Below, in pieces: positions 42,696-52,111 of a stretch of 64,000 nt of DNA. A model generated the notes under the pieces. It had not been told where the DNA came from. It searched no databases and saw only the letters and a list, made by a program, of their open reading frames with translations. The stretch is from Paenibacillus radicis (ex Gao et al. 2016) (GTDB lineage Bacteria; Bacillota; Bacilli; Paenibacillales; Paenibacillaceae), in the NCBI RefSeq assembly GCF_014641555.1, contig NZ_BMHY01000002.1, positions 333,658 through 397,657 on the forward strand. The letters run 5' to 3'. How positions within the stretch are numbered: the stretch's first letter is position 1; every line of letters starts with the position of its first letter. A program made the position numbers and the translations under genes.

Positions 42696-43778
42696 GTGCA
42701 CAAGAAAAAAATTATGTTTACAGGCGGCGGATCGGCAGGGCATGTGACGGTCAACCTGGCGCTTATTCCACGTTTTGTGGAGGAAGGCTGGTCTGTCGAT
42801 TATATAGGCTCAGAAGCGGGAATAGAGCGGCAGCTGATCGCTCCGCTTCAAGAGGTCAAATATTATGGTATCGCTACGGGAAAGCTTCGTCGCTATTTGG
42901 ACTGGCAAAATGTAAAGGACCCTTTCAAAGTCGTGAAGGGTGCTTTTCAAGCCTATCGGATTATTCGAAAAGAAAAGCCGGACGTTCTGTTCTCGAAGGG
43001 CGGCTTCGTCTCGGTTCCGGTGGTGCTGGGTGCCAAGCTGAACAGGGTGCCCGTGCTGATTCACGAATCTGATCTGACGCCAGGACTGGCGAACCGGATC
43101 GCGATTCCCCTTGCAACGGGAGTCTGCACGACGTTTTCGGAGACCGAACAATATTTGCCTGCAGGAAAAGCCCGGTATGTCGGCGCGGTTATCCGCGAGC
43201 AGCTGAAGCAGGGGAACGCGTCAAGAGGCCGTTCCTTCTGTAGCTTTTCCTCATCGAAGCCGGTGCTTCTCATTATGGGCGGGAGCCTCGGCGCTCGCAA
43301 AATCAACCAAGCGGTTAGATCGGCGCTTGGCCGGTTGACTGAGAGATTCCAGATCGTCCATCTATGCGGCAAAGGGCAGGTAGAGCCTTCCTTGGAATCA
43401 CCGTATTACAGACAATATGAATATATAAATGAAGAGCTGCCCGATGTGCTGGCGATGGCAGACGTGGTTATATCGCGGGCGGGTTCTAATTCGATTTTTG
43501 AATTTTTATATTTGCGCAAGCCGATGCTGTTAATTCCGCTAACAAAGGAGCAAAGCCGCGGTGATCAACTGCTCAATGCGCGCGCGTTCCAGCAGGCGGG
43601 TTATAGCGACGTTCTGTTCGAGGAGCAGATGACGGCGGAAACGCTGGCAAGCAGTGTGGAGGCGCTGTATGCGAGCCGCGATAAATATGTCGAAAGAATG
43701 GAGCAGGACGAACGCAAGGACACGCTGTCGGTGCTGTTCCAAATGATTAAAAATACGGCGAAGCCAAGCCGGAAATAA
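42696..43778 (+). CDS. murG: MurG-like GlcNAc transferase
   Basis: A 360-residue GT28 glycosyltransferase. The N-terminal loop is TGGGSAGHVTVNLALIP. FSKGGFVSVPVVLGA, HESDLTPGLANR, the second G-loop MGGSLGARKIN and the C-terminal RAGSNSIFEF...RGDQLLNA are all present. MurG adds GlcNAc to lipid I to give lipid II at the inner membrane face. It stands outside any cell-division cluster, as seen for the murG of some Bacillus cereus-group genomes. GTG at 42696 with GAGGAG 9 bases upstream. Confidence 0.85.
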   Translation: MHKKKIMFTGGGSAGHVTVNLALIPRFVEEGWSVDYIGSEAGIERQLIAPLQEVKYYGIATGKLRRYLDWQNVKDPFKVVKGAFQAYRIIRKEKPDVLFSKGGFVSVPVVLGAKLNRVPVLIHESDLTPGLANRIAIPLATGVCTTFSETEQYLPAGKARYVGAVIREQLKQGNASRGRSFCSFSSSKPVLLIMGGSLGARKINQAVRSALGRLTERFQIVHLCGKGQVEPSLESPYYRQYEYINEELPDVLAMADVVISRAGSNSIFEFLYLRKPMLLIPLTKEQSRGDQLLNARAFQQAGYSDVLFEEQMTAETLASSVEALYASRDKYVERMEQDERKDTLSVLFQMIKNTAKPSRK

Positions 43779-43817
43779 GGAAGCGCTGTGCGGCTTTCAC
43801 AGGCAGCCCTTTTCCTT

Positions 43818-43876
43818 AAAAGACGGCTCCAGCTCAAGCAGGACAAATTACTGCTTGAGGTTGGAGCGGTCTTTTT
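43818..43876 (+). terminator. Intrinsic terminator after the MurG-like gene
   Basis: A long broken stem: AAAAGAC, GCTCCA and CTCAAGCAG pair in order with CTGCTTGAG, TGGAGC and GTCTTTT. It is followed by T. Confidence 0.85.
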
Positions 43877-43957
43877 CGTATAATGGGGGGAAGCATAGGC
43901 AAGGTTATTGCCTTATTCGGCAGGACATGTGCGTTAAATTGCAGGAGGGAATCGAAC

Positions 43958-45355
43958 ATGGAATATATCAGTACCCGAGGCAATGTCGGGAAAATCGGAT
44001 TTATTGACGCGTTTTTGATGGGCTTGGGAGATGACGGAGGTTTGCTTGTACCAAGCGAAATCCCTGCTATTTCCGCAGCAAAGCTGAAGGAATGGCAGAA
44101 TCTCAGCTATCAAGAGCTGGTTCTCGAAATCTTTTCCTACTACACGAACGATGAAATTCCGCAAGAAGATCTGAAGAAGCTTGTCAATGACAGCTATTCG
44201 ACGTTCCGCGATCCGGAGGTAACGCCAGTACGCAAGTTGAACGACAGCTTGTATTTGCTGGAGCTTTTCCACGGGCCGACTTTTGCGTTTAAAGATATCG
44301 CCCTGCAGTTTATGGGCCAGTTATACACGTACGTATCCCGCAAGCAAAATAAAACGATCCACATCCTTGGCGCAACTTCCGGCGATACGGGCGCGTCGGC
44401 GATCGAAGGCGTACGCGGCAAAGAGGGCATTAAAATTGCCATCCTTCACCCGAACGGCAAAGTGAGCAAGGTGCAGGAGCTGCAAATGACGACCGTTCAG
44501 GATTCGAACGTACTGAATTTGTCGGTGGAAGGCAACTTCGATGATTGCCAGCGCATCATTAAAGATTTGTTCGCTGATCTGGATTTCAAAGCGAATAACC
44601 ATCTATGTGCGATCAACTCGATCAACTTTGTACGCATCCTGGCGCAAACGGTTTATTACTTCTACGCTTACTTCCAGGTTGTTAAGCAGACAGGCAGCGA
44701 GCAGCCGCTCAACTTCAGCGTGCCGACGGGCAACTTCGGCGATATTTTTGCCGGTTACTTGGCGAAGCGGATGGGGCTTCCGGTCAACAAACTTATTCTT
44801 GCAACGAACGAAAACAATATTTTGGAGCGCTTCATTCAAGAGGGCGTGTACAAGCCGGGCGGCTTCCGTTCGACGTACAGCCCGTCAATGGATATTCAAG
44901 TTGCCAGCAACTTCGAACGTTACCTGTACTATGTATTGGATGAGAATCCGGCGCAAATCCGCGAGCTGATGGACGGCTTCAAACGTGATGGCGAAATCGT
45001 CATTCCTGCTGATGCGCTTGCCCGCGTGCAGGTGGAGTTTGCTGCCCACGGCGTGCAAGGTCAAGAATGTCTGGATACGATTTCGAAATACAAGACGGAA
45101 ACCGGCTATCTGCTTGATCCGCATTCCGCATGCGGTGTAGCGGCTTCTGACGTACGCAGCGGCGCACAGGAAGTAACGATATCACTTGCGACGGCACATC
45201 CTGCGAAATTCAACGAAGCGATTGCGCTTTGCGGTATTGAGCAGCAGTTCCCAGAGCAAATCGAAGCGTTGTTCAGCAAGCCTCAGCGTCAGACGCAAGT
45301 GGACGGCTCAGCGGAAGAAATCGTGCGCGAGCTGGTTCAATTTTATAACGCGTAG
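43958..45355 (+). CDS. thrC: Threonine synthase
   Basis: A 465-residue PLP enzyme that converts O-phosphohomoserine to threonine. The family N-terminus is MEYISTRGNVGKIGF. The PLP lysine is K112 in GPTFAFKDIALQF, and ILGATSGDTGASAIEG binds the phosphate. Length and sequence fit the long class of threonine synthases. No hom or thrB gene is beside it. ATG at 43958 with AGGAGGG 10 bases upstream. A terminator follows. Confidence 0.93.
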   Translation: MEYISTRGNVGKIGFIDAFLMGLGDDGGLLVPSEIPAISAAKLKEWQNLSYQELVLEIFSYYTNDEIPQEDLKKLVNDSYSTFRDPEVTPVRKLNDSLYLLELFHGPTFAFKDIALQFMGQLYTYVSRKQNKTIHILGATSGDTGASAIEGVRGKEGIKIAILHPNGKVSKVQELQMTTVQDSNVLNLSVEGNFDDCQRIIKDLFADLDFKANNHLCAINSINFVRILAQTVYYFYAYFQVVKQTGSEQPLNFSVPTGNFGDIFAGYLAKRMGLPVNKLILATNENNILERFIQEGVYKPGGFRSTYSPSMDIQVASNFERYLYYVLDENPAQIRELMDGFKRDGEIVIPADALARVQVEFAAHGVQGQECLDTISKYKTETGYLLDPHSACGVAASDVRSGAQEVTISLATAHPAKFNEAIALCGIEQQFPEQIEALFSKPQRQTQVDGSAEEIVRELVQFYNA

Positions 45356-45371
45356 GGGGACCGCCCCGAAA

Positions 45372-45413
45372 AAAACCTTCAGACATCGCTTAGGCGAGTC
45401 TGGAGTTTTTTTT
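45372..45413 (+). terminator. Intrinsic terminator of thrC
   Basis: A stem around CAGAC...GTCTG with a T-rich tail on the plus strand and an A-rich 5' side. Confidence 0.75.
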
Positions 45414-45518
45414 GTATGTGGACGCCGTATTCGCAATGAAATTGCATAACAGGGGCTGCTGACTGTACAATTTAAGGCATGTAGATCAGCTATTCATACA
45501 TGGAGGAGGGGCAGGAGG

Positions 45519-46265
45519 ATGAAGTATTCAAGCAGCATTGTCCTTGTGACAGGAACTGGACAAGGCATCGGGCGGGCAGTTGCACTTGCTTACGCTGCGG
45601 AAGGAGCCAAGGTAATTGCAGTGGACCGCAACGCTGAAGCCGCTCTGCAGACCGTTCGCGATATTCAGAAGGCAGGTGGGGACGCAGTCTCCTATACTGT
45701 TGATCTTAGCCGTCCGGAAGAGATCGAAGCTATGTTTGCTGATGTGCGTCAGCAGTATGGAAGACTGGACATACTGATCAACAACGCGGGGCTTTCCTAT
45801 TGTAAGTCACCGTATGACATAACGCTGGAAGAATGGGATTACGTGCTCCATACAAACTTGCGCGGAACGTTCCTGTGTGCGAGGGAAGCGGCCAAAATCA
45901 TGCGAGAGCATGGCGGCGGTGCAATCGTCAATATGGCTTCGACGCGCGCGATGATGTCCGAGCCGAATTCGGAAGCGTATGCTGCTTCGAAAGGCGGTAT
46001 CATATCGCTGTCGCATGCGCTCGCCGTATCGTTTGCAGCGGATCGCATTCGCGTCAACACCATAAGCCCAGGCTGGATCGAGAATGGGGATTATTCAGCG
46101 CTTCGCGAGCAGGATCATACTCAGCATCCTTCGATGCGGGTCGGCCGGCCAGAGGATATTGTACGTGCATGCTTCTATTTGACTGAACCGGACAATCACT
46201 TCGTCAACGGGATCAACCTGGTCGTAGACGGCGGGATGACGCGCAAAATGATCTATGAGGAGTAA
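45519..46265 (+). CDS. SDR-family oxidoreductase
   Basis: A 248-residue classical short-chain dehydrogenase. The nucleotide-binding loop is TGTGQGIG (about 11-18), NNAG stabilises the fold, and the catalytic Ser and YxxxK are in NMASTRAMM and YAASKGG. The C-terminal VNGINLVVDGGMTRKM is typical. The substrate is unknown. The ATG at 45519 follows GGAGGAGGGGCAGGAGG. Single gene. Confidence 0.88.
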   Translation: MKYSSSIVLVTGTGQGIGRAVALAYAAEGAKVIAVDRNAEAALQTVRDIQKAGGDAVSYTVDLSRPEEIEAMFADVRQQYGRLDILINNAGLSYCKSPYDITLEEWDYVLHTNLRGTFLCAREAAKIMREHGGGAIVNMASTRAMMSEPNSEAYAASKGGIISLSHALAVSFAADRIRVNTISPGWIENGDYSALREQDHTQHPSMRVGRPEDIVRACFYLTEPDNHFVNGINLVVDGGMTRKMIYEE

Positions 46266-46339
46266 GGCGGGACCGAAGAAGTTGCTCTACTGATATTAGG
46301 AGCAGTATCTCTTGATGCGCTATCCTCATGCATTACGCC

Positions 46340-46580
46340 GCATAAAGGGAGTGGATTTCTGCCTCCAGCGAAGCTGGTTCGCTAAATAACGAAGAGTGAT
46401 TCGCTGATTAGTCGGTATAGAAGCGGCATCCAGCATGGTGTGACTATTTAGCGAACCTAGCTTCGTTTTCCGTGAACCAAGGTTCACGGAAAACGAAGCT
46501 AGGTTCGCTATAGACGTGTATGCCAGCGTCTTACCTCGATATAACGTATCTAGCTTCGCTATATAGCGAAGCTGCTTCGC
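46340..46580. repeat. AGCGAA/TTCGCT palindrome cluster with a 62-bp near-perfect palindrome
   Basis: Several palindromes of the dispersed family. The largest is 46449-46510: two 30-base arms, perfectly complementary, around a 2-base centre. A second perfect 22-bp palindrome lies at 46552-46573. No gene is supported here. Confidence 0.9.
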
Positions 46581-46965
46581 AAACGCCCCCTCAAAACCCG
46601 CTGAACTAAAGAGCCACCGCAAACGCCCCACAAACTAACTGAAGTAGAGAACCGCCGCGAACGTCCACAAACCAACTGAAGCATAGCGCCCTCCGCAAAC
46701 GCCGACAAACCAAAACTTAAGTAGAGCCCCACCGCGAACGTCCCCAGAACCGCTAAACTATAGCCCGACCGCGAACGCCCTGAAACCAACTAAACTATAG
46801 CCCGACCGCGAACGCCCGACAAACCCGCTGAACTAGAGCCCGACCGCAAACGTCCCACAAACCCGCTAAACTAAAGCCCGACCGCAAACGCCCGACAAAC
46901 CCGCTGAACTAGAGCCCGACCGCAAACACCCCGCAAACCCGCTGAACTAGAGAGCACCACGACAA
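46578..46965. repeat. 38-bp tandem array, about ten copies
   Basis: Units start GCRAACG, continue with CCCGACAAACCCGCTGAACT and end AGAGCCCGACC. Units near the left diverge more than those near the right. The plus strand is poor in T and G. There are no unique spacers, so it is not CRISPR, and 38 is not a multiple of three, so it is not protein repeats. Confidence 0.85.
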
Positions 46966-47198
46966 CCCCCTCGCAAACACGCCCAATAATAACATCTTCA
47001 ACACAAGTAGGTACTGGTCTTACATTGCAACTTGAAGTTTACTTCACATTGATACAGTTTACTTTGCGAAAAAATCAGGTTTTTGTTAGTGATCGATCTA
47101 TAAAACGATAATAACTAACGTGTACATTACATATTAATAACCTAAACAGTTATGTTTGTGTTATTTGTTATTGATTATTTCTTAAATTAATTAAATTT

Positions 47199-47296
47199 TG
47201 TGTCAATTAAATTGACACACAAAAAGAGCCCATGCTAGTATACGGTCAAGAAGTTAATTAAACAGTTAATAAACATTAACCAACCGTTTAATTAAC
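47199..47296 (+). promoter_or_regulatory. Promoter and operator region of the uptake/catabolic operon
   Basis: TTGACA (47212-47217), an 18-bp spacer and extended -10 TGCTAGTAT (47233-47241). A palindrome, TGTGTCAAT-TAA-ATTGACACA (47199-47219), covers the -35. Downstream of the start point are GTTAATTAAAC (47253-47263) and its exact inverse GTTTAATTAAC (47286-47296), with GTTAAT-N4-ATTAAC between them. These are candidate sites for the TetR-type regulator encoded at 54561. Confidence 0.6.
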
Positions 47297-47342
47297 AGTT
47301 CAAAACGTTCTCTCAATACAACGACAAGAGTGGTGATCCTGA

Positions 47343-48119
47343 TTGTCTTACATCAAAGTGGAAAAGGTATACAAACGATTTATTCGTCGGGGACAGCAGA
47401 CGGAGGCGCTTCGGGACATCAATCTTGAATTGGAGCAAGGCACGTTCGTCAGCCTGATTGGCCCTAGCGGCTGCGGCAAATCGACGCTCTTGCGTATTAT
47501 TGGAGGCTTGACCGATTCCTCTGAAGGAATCGTATCCGTCGGAGGCCAGACCCCGCAGCAGGCGCAGTCGGATAAACAATTCGGCTTCGTACCGCAAGCG
47601 GCGGCGTTATTCCCTTGGCGGACGGTGCTGCAAAATATGAATTTGCCGTTCGAAGTGAACAAGAAGGCAGGTGCCGCTTTGACAAGCGAGCGGGAGGATC
47701 CAGTAGAGCTGCTGAAATCGGTAGGCTTAGGAGATTTCGTTCATGCTTACGCCAAGGAGCTTTCAGGCGGGATGCAGCAGCGGGTCGGCATAGCCCGTGC
47801 TTTCGGATCGGGTGCACCGATTCTGCTCATGGATGAGCCGTTCTCGGCATTGGATGAAATTACGCGTGAAATGCTAAGCTACCAGCTGCTCGACATTTGG
47901 GAGACGCATAAGAAGACCGTTATTTTCGTGACACACAGCTTGCGTGAGGCAGTCCTTCTCTCTGATAAAGTCGTCGTCATGTCGAGCAGACCGGGTCGAA
48001 TATCGCAAGTTATCGACATCGACCTTCCGCGTCCCCGCAGGGCGGAAATGGAAGATACAGAAGAGTTCCATCATTATATTAGCCTCGTTAGAGGGCAGCT
48101 TCGGGAAAGGTGGGGATGA
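47343..48119 (+). CDS. ABC importer ATPase (TauB/SsuB/NitT type)
   Basis: A 258-residue ATPase. Walker A is GPSGCGKST, the Q-loop [19 protein letters not shown], the signature [15 protein letters not shown], Walker [14 protein letters not shown] and the switch His VTHS. The set fits importers for nitrate, sulfonate, taurine or pyrimidines. Start TTG at 47343 with a weak ribosome site. First gene of an eight-gene unit with very short gaps. Confidence 0.92.
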   Translation: MSYIKVEKVYKRFIRRGQQTEALRDINLELEQGTFVSLIGPSGCGKSTLLRIIGGLTDSSEGIVSVGGQTPQQAQSDKQFGFVPQAAALFPWRTVLQNMNLPFEVNKKAGAALTSEREDPVELLKSVGLGDFVHAYAKELSGGMQQRVGIARAFGSGAPILLMDEPFSALDEITREMLSYQLLDIWETHKKTVIFVTHSLREAVLLSDKVVVMSSRPGRISQVIDIDLPRPRRAEMEDTEEFHHYISLVRGQLRERWG

Positions 48120-48122
48120 CAG

Positions 48123-49025
48123 ATGGGCGAGAGTATTTTGAAAAACGCCAATGAGACCGGCCCTGAGGTGCAAGCCGTGCTTGCCGTACGCAAGGAGGGT
48201 GTCTCGGGAAGAGAAGCTTCAAGAAACCTTGGGCCTTCCGGCGTACAGCGGTTGAAAAACTGGCTGGCCAACTCAGCGGTCATGCCGCCGCTTCTCGCTT
48301 TTGCAGGCCTGTTCATTTTATGGGAGCTGCTGGTCCGGGTGCTGGGCATCGAAGCGATTACGCTGCCGGCTCCCTCCTCCGTATTAAAAGAGCTGGCAAC
48401 ATCATTTGTTTTCTACTTGCCGCATGCTTGGGTTACTTTGTACGAAGCGGTTATCGGATTCCTGCTTGGAACGCTTGTTGCCTTCATCGGCGGTGTGCTG
48501 ATGGCGCATTCAAGGTTGCTGGAAAGAACGCTTTTACCGATAGCGGTATTGGCGAATGTGACCCCAGTCGTCGCAATTGCTCCGCTGTTCATCATCTGGT
48601 TCGGGTTCGGGGCGCTTCCGAAAATACTTATTTCGGCGATTATTACGTTTTTCCCGATGCTGGTCAATTCCATTATGGGCTTCCGCTCGGTTGACGAGAA
48701 CAACCATGAATATATGCGGTCGCTGCATGCTAGCAAATGGGAGATTTTCATGAAGCTGCGACTGCCGAACAGCTTGCCTTATCTATTCTCGGCGGCTAGA
48801 ACCTGCGTCAGCCTTAGCGTCATCGGGGCCGTCGTTGGAGAGTGGAGCGGATCGACCCAAGGGCTTGGCAACATCGTCATGATGGCGAGCAATTACATGC
48901 AGATGCAGCGTATGTTCGCGGCCATTCTTATGCTGGCGATTATGGGCATCGCCCTCGTCAACATCGTTCGTTTCATCGAACGGAGAGTACTATCCTGGCA
49001 TGTATCCGAGCAAAAGCAAGGCTGA
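48123..49025 (+). CDS. ABC importer permease (TauC/SsuC type)
   Basis: A 300-residue membrane subunit. About 50 cytoplasmic residues come first, then six TM segments with the first near LLAFAGLFILWELLVRVLG. The coupling loop is YMRSLHASKWEIFMKLRLPN (an EAA-like motif). Start ATG 3 bp after the ATPase stop. Confidence 0.92.
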   Translation: MGESILKNANETGPEVQAVLAVRKEGVSGREASRNLGPSGVQRLKNWLANSAVMPPLLAFAGLFILWELLVRVLGIEAITLPAPSSVLKELATSFVFYLPHAWVTLYEAVIGFLLGTLVAFIGGVLMAHSRLLERTLLPIAVLANVTPVVAIAPLFIIWFGFGALPKILISAIITFFPMLVNSIMGFRSVDENNHEYMRSLHASKWEIFMKLRLPNSLPYLFSAARTCVSLSVIGAVVGEWSGSTQGLGNIVMMASNYMQMQRMFAAILMLAIMGIALVNIVRFIERRVLSWHVSEQKQG

Positions 49026-49143
49026 TTGCCAGCGAGAGCAAGCGTGCAATCAAGTGCGGCGTGAGTTCTTCTGAACGCGGCGCAAGCAATCATTCCGTTG
49101 TGTTTTTAGCAAAAAAACATAGAGATGAGTGGAGGTCTTTACG

Positions 49144-50250
49144 ATGAAGAGAAAGATTTCGTGGATGTTACTGATTGCATGCTTACTAGTGGTGGCTGCG
49201 GGGTGCGGGCAGAACAAGGACGCGCCTGCGGCAAGTCCAACTGCGGACGCAGGTACGAATGATGGCGGAGACGGTGCTTCGATCGATTGGGAGGCGCGCA
49301 AGGCAGAGAACAAGAAGGCCGGAAAAATCACATACGTCACAGGCTACTATTACGCAGCATCCCCTCCCGATATTGAAGCGGTCATGGCGGACGAGCTTGG
49401 CTACTTCAAAGAGCTTGGTCTGGATGTTGAGATTATGCCAGGGCTGGATTCGGAGGGCATGAAGTTTTTGGCGGCGGGACAAGCCCAATTGGCTAGTGCC
49501 GGCGTACCGAGTCTCGTCATTCAATCGGTAGCGAATGGTGCTCCCATTAAAGGGGTAGCGACATTTGGCGCAACGGGAACAAGCGCAATTATGGTCATGG
49601 ATGATTCAGATATTAAGGAGCCGAAGGATCTGGAGGGCAAAACGCTAGGTTTCCATGGTGCGCTTCCAGCCAACATTTCGGCGATGTTCGAAAAGTCGGG
49701 CGTCGATCCGCTGAAGGTTAAAGGAGTATCGGTCGGTTATGACCCGACTGTGCTAAGCCAAGGCAAGGTCGATGCGCTGACCGTGTACAAATCCAACGAG
49801 CCTTACATCATGGAACAAGCCGGCAAAAAGGTAAGATTGATCGATCCCGGCCAATTTGGTGCCGAGACCTCCTTTGGCGTCATTGCTGCCAACAATGATT
49901 TTGCGAAAAAGCATCCGGGTGCGGTAGAGGATTTCCTTCGTGCCGTCTCCAAGGCGCATGACTACGCGGTGGCTAATCCCGACGAGGCACTGAAGGTGCT
50001 GCAAGGCCGTTCCCAATCGACATACGATCTGAAGGCTGAGACGAACCGCTGGGCGGTTGAGCGGGAAATCGTGGAGACGTCGCGTCTGAAAGGGAAAGGT
50101 GTCGCCGTCCAAACGAGTGAGCAATGGCAGCGGGAGATTAACATGCTGTTTGCCTCCAAGGTTATTAGCAAAACGATAAGTGCCAACGATGTGATGGACA
50201 ATTTGTTTATCGAAAGTATTTATAACGGTGAAACGCTGATCTGGCCTTAA
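49144..50250 (+). CDS. ABC importer solute-binding lipoprotein (NMT1/THI5-like, SsuA type)
   Basis: A 368-residue lipoprotein: lipobox VAAGC, lipidated C21. The mature protein has the two-lobed NMT1/SsuA fold with ADELGYFKELGLDVEIMPG and SEGMKFLAAGQAQLASAG. Family members bind pyrimidines such as HMP precursors, sulfonates, nitrate or riboflavin-related compounds, so the ligand is open. ATG 49144 with GGAGG 8 bases upstream. Confidence 0.9.
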   Translation: MKRKISWMLLIACLLVVAAGCGQNKDAPAASPTADAGTNDGGDGASIDWEARKAENKKAGKITYVTGYYYAASPPDIEAVMADELGYFKELGLDVEIMPGLDSEGMKFLAAGQAQLASAGVPSLVIQSVANGAPIKGVATFGATGTSAIMVMDDSDIKEPKDLEGKTLGFHGALPANISAMFEKSGVDPLKVKGVSVGYDPTVLSQGKVDALTVYKSNEPYIMEQAGKKVRLIDPGQFGAETSFGVIAANNDFAKKHPGAVEDFLRAVSKAHDYAVANPDEALKVLQGRSQSTYDLKAETNRWAVEREIVETSRLKGKGVAVQTSEQWQREINMLFASKVISKTISANDVMDNLFIESIYNGETLIWP

Positions 50251-50369
50251 TTTTTGTCTCTAATTGCTAGCCCCAGTCTTTAGCTCTTAATGGTTCAAGT
50301 TTAGTTTTCTTATGGAATGCGATCTTTTCTCTTAATACCACTATTAAAATTCATTGGAGTGAAGCAGAT

Positions 50370-51440
50370 ATGACGACAGCAATCGACTACAACCACATTG
50401 ATTTTGGCGTATTCCTGCCGGTTACGAACGGCGGATGGATAATTTCCGAAACCTCGCCGCGGCTGGATGGCAGCTATGAGCTGAACCGCAGCGCAGCGAT
50501 CATTGCCGAGGAGAACGGCCTCGATTTCATTATGTCGATGGCGAAATGGAAGGGCTACGGCGGTACGACCGACCACTGGGGCACTTCACTGGAGTCGATG
50601 ACGATGATGGCAGGCCTTGCCGAAGCGACCTCCCGCGTAAAAATATATGCGACGGTTCATACGCTGCTTTTCAATCCTGCGGTAGCGGCCAAAATGTTCG
50701 CGACGCTGGATCAAATCAGCAATGGACGCGTCGGCATGAACGTCGTTTCCGGCTCTTATGCCGGCGAATTCTCGCAAATGGGCATGTGGCCGGAGCATTT
50801 GAATCATGATCAACGCTATGATCTGGCCCGCGAATGGATGCAGGCGGTCAAGCGGTTGTGGAGCGAGGATTCGGTTACTCACGAAGGCGAATACTTCAAG
50901 CTGACCGACTGTACGTCTAATCCGAAGCCGCGGCAAAAGCCGCGTCCTGAGATTATCTGTGCGGGACAGTCTGAGAAGGGTATGGGCTTTACCATTGAGG
51001 AAGGCGATGCCTGCTTTATCGGCGGCAGAGACTTGGAAGAATTGGCAGCTGTCAGCCGCCGGGCGAAGGAAATGGCGGCTGAGCGGAACAAGACAATCAA
51101 AACCTATGCGATGTTCTCCATCGTGCCTGCGGAAACCGATGAGCTGGCAGAAGAGCGAATGAAGCTGTATCAAGAAGGCGCGGATATTGGAGCCATAAAA
51201 GGTATGTTGAGAAGCTATGGTCTGGAGCCAGACGGCCGCGAGAATTCGATGGTCGCGCGTGCCAAAAGCGCATTTATGTGCGAGACGATCTCCGGAAGCC
51301 TAGAGACGATTGTGGCAAGAATTCGCGAAATAGTGGAAGTGACGGGCATTGACGGCATGATGCTGACCTTCCCGGACTATATTGAGGACCTCGCTTATTT
51401 CGGCAAGCAAGTGCTGCCGGCGTTAAGAGGTACGAAGTAA
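50370..51440 (+). CDS. Flavin-dependent monooxygenase, RutA/SfnG-like
   Basis: A 356-residue luciferase-fold (LLM) enzyme using FMNH2 and O2. Regions shared with RutA-type pyrimidine oxygenases and SfnG-type sulfone monooxygenases are FGVFLPVTNGGWIIS, FIMSMAKWKGYGG, RVGMNVVSGSYAGEFSQMG and EIICAGQSEKGMGF. RutA opens uracil to give ureidoacrylate. The adjoining RutB-like gene favours a ring-opening role on an N-heterocycle, while the SsuABC-type importer favours a sulfonate-like compound. Two reductases in the operon could supply FMNH2. Confidence 0.85.
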   Translation: MTTAIDYNHIDFGVFLPVTNGGWIISETSPRLDGSYELNRSAAIIAEENGLDFIMSMAKWKGYGGTTDHWGTSLESMTMMAGLAEATSRVKIYATVHTLLFNPAVAAKMFATLDQISNGRVGMNVVSGSYAGEFSQMGMWPEHLNHDQRYDLAREWMQAVKRLWSEDSVTHEGEYFKLTDCTSNPKPRQKPRPEIICAGQSEKGMGFTIEEGDACFIGGRDLEELAAVSRRAKEMAAERNKTIKTYAMFSIVPAETDELAEERMKLYQEGADIGAIKGMLRSYGLEPDGRENSMVARAKSAFMCETISGSLETIVARIREIVEVTGIDGMMLTFPDYIEDLAYFGKQVLPALRGTK

Positions 51441-52066
51441 TGGACAGCTCTGTACCGAAGGGGCAAACGGCGCTGCTGATCGTTGATGTTCAGAACGACT
51501 TTTGTGCAGCGGACGGCATGATGGCGGGTTTCGGCGTGGATTTATCCACGATCGACCCCGCAGTCAACCGCATCGAACGGCTGGCCGCATCCGCGCGGCG
51601 CAGCGGTGTTCCGGTCATCTTCATCCGGCTCGTCACGGCGCCGGAGACCGATTCGAAAGCGCTGCTTGCCTTATATGCGAGACAGGGCATCGGACCGGAG
51701 GGAGCGGCTGTATGCCGTAAAGATACCGCAGGGGCAGATTACTACCGGGTATTCCCTCAGCCAGGAGACAGGGTTGTGGATAAGCAGCGCTACAGTGGTT
51801 TCGCAGATACAAATCTGCAGCTGTTGCTGTCGGCAGCGGGTATCGTAAGTCTTGTTGTAACAGGCGTGACAACGGAATGCTGTGTCGATTCGACGGTGAG
51901 AGACGGCTTCATGCGCGATTACGAAGTGTTCGTCGCAGCTGATGCGTGCGCCGCCTATGAACCGGATCTGCACGATGCATCATTGAAATCATTAGGCTTG
52001 AACTTTGCGACGCTTCTATCAACAGAAGAGGTGCTGGCAAGCTGGGAAGAGGCTGACATTGGCTGA
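51440..52066 (+). CDS. Isochorismatase-family amidohydrolase (RutB-like)
   Basis: A 208-residue cysteine hydrolase. The catalytic triad is D16 (VDVQNDF), K115 (VDKQRYSGF) and C148 in GVTTECCVDSTVRDG, with a cis-peptide VTTE before it. RutB members cleave ureidoacrylate; relatives cleave N-carbamoyl amides and nicotinamide. It shares one base with the monooxygenase stop (TAATG), so it is coupled and probably acts on the product of that enzyme. Confidence 0.87.
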   Translation: MDSSVPKGQTALLIVDVQNDFCAADGMMAGFGVDLSTIDPAVNRIERLAASARRSGVPVIFIRLVTAPETDSKALLALYARQGIGPEGAAVCRKDTAGADYYRVFPQPGDRVVDKQRYSGFADTNLQLLLSAAGIVSLVVTGVTTECCVDSTVRDGFMRDYEVFVAADACAAYEPDLHDASLKSLGLNFATLLSTEEVLASWEEADIG

Positions 52067-52111
52067 TTAAACAGCCGGATTCAAATGTTGAATGGGATGG
52101 AGAGGGCTCAT

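Noticed and set aside
46559..46789. 76-codon minus-strand frame
   Set aside because: Lies in the 38-bp tandem array and has no ribosome site.
46578..46965. CRISPR array
   Set aside because: Units are contiguous 38-bp tandem repeats without unique spacers, and there are no cas genes.
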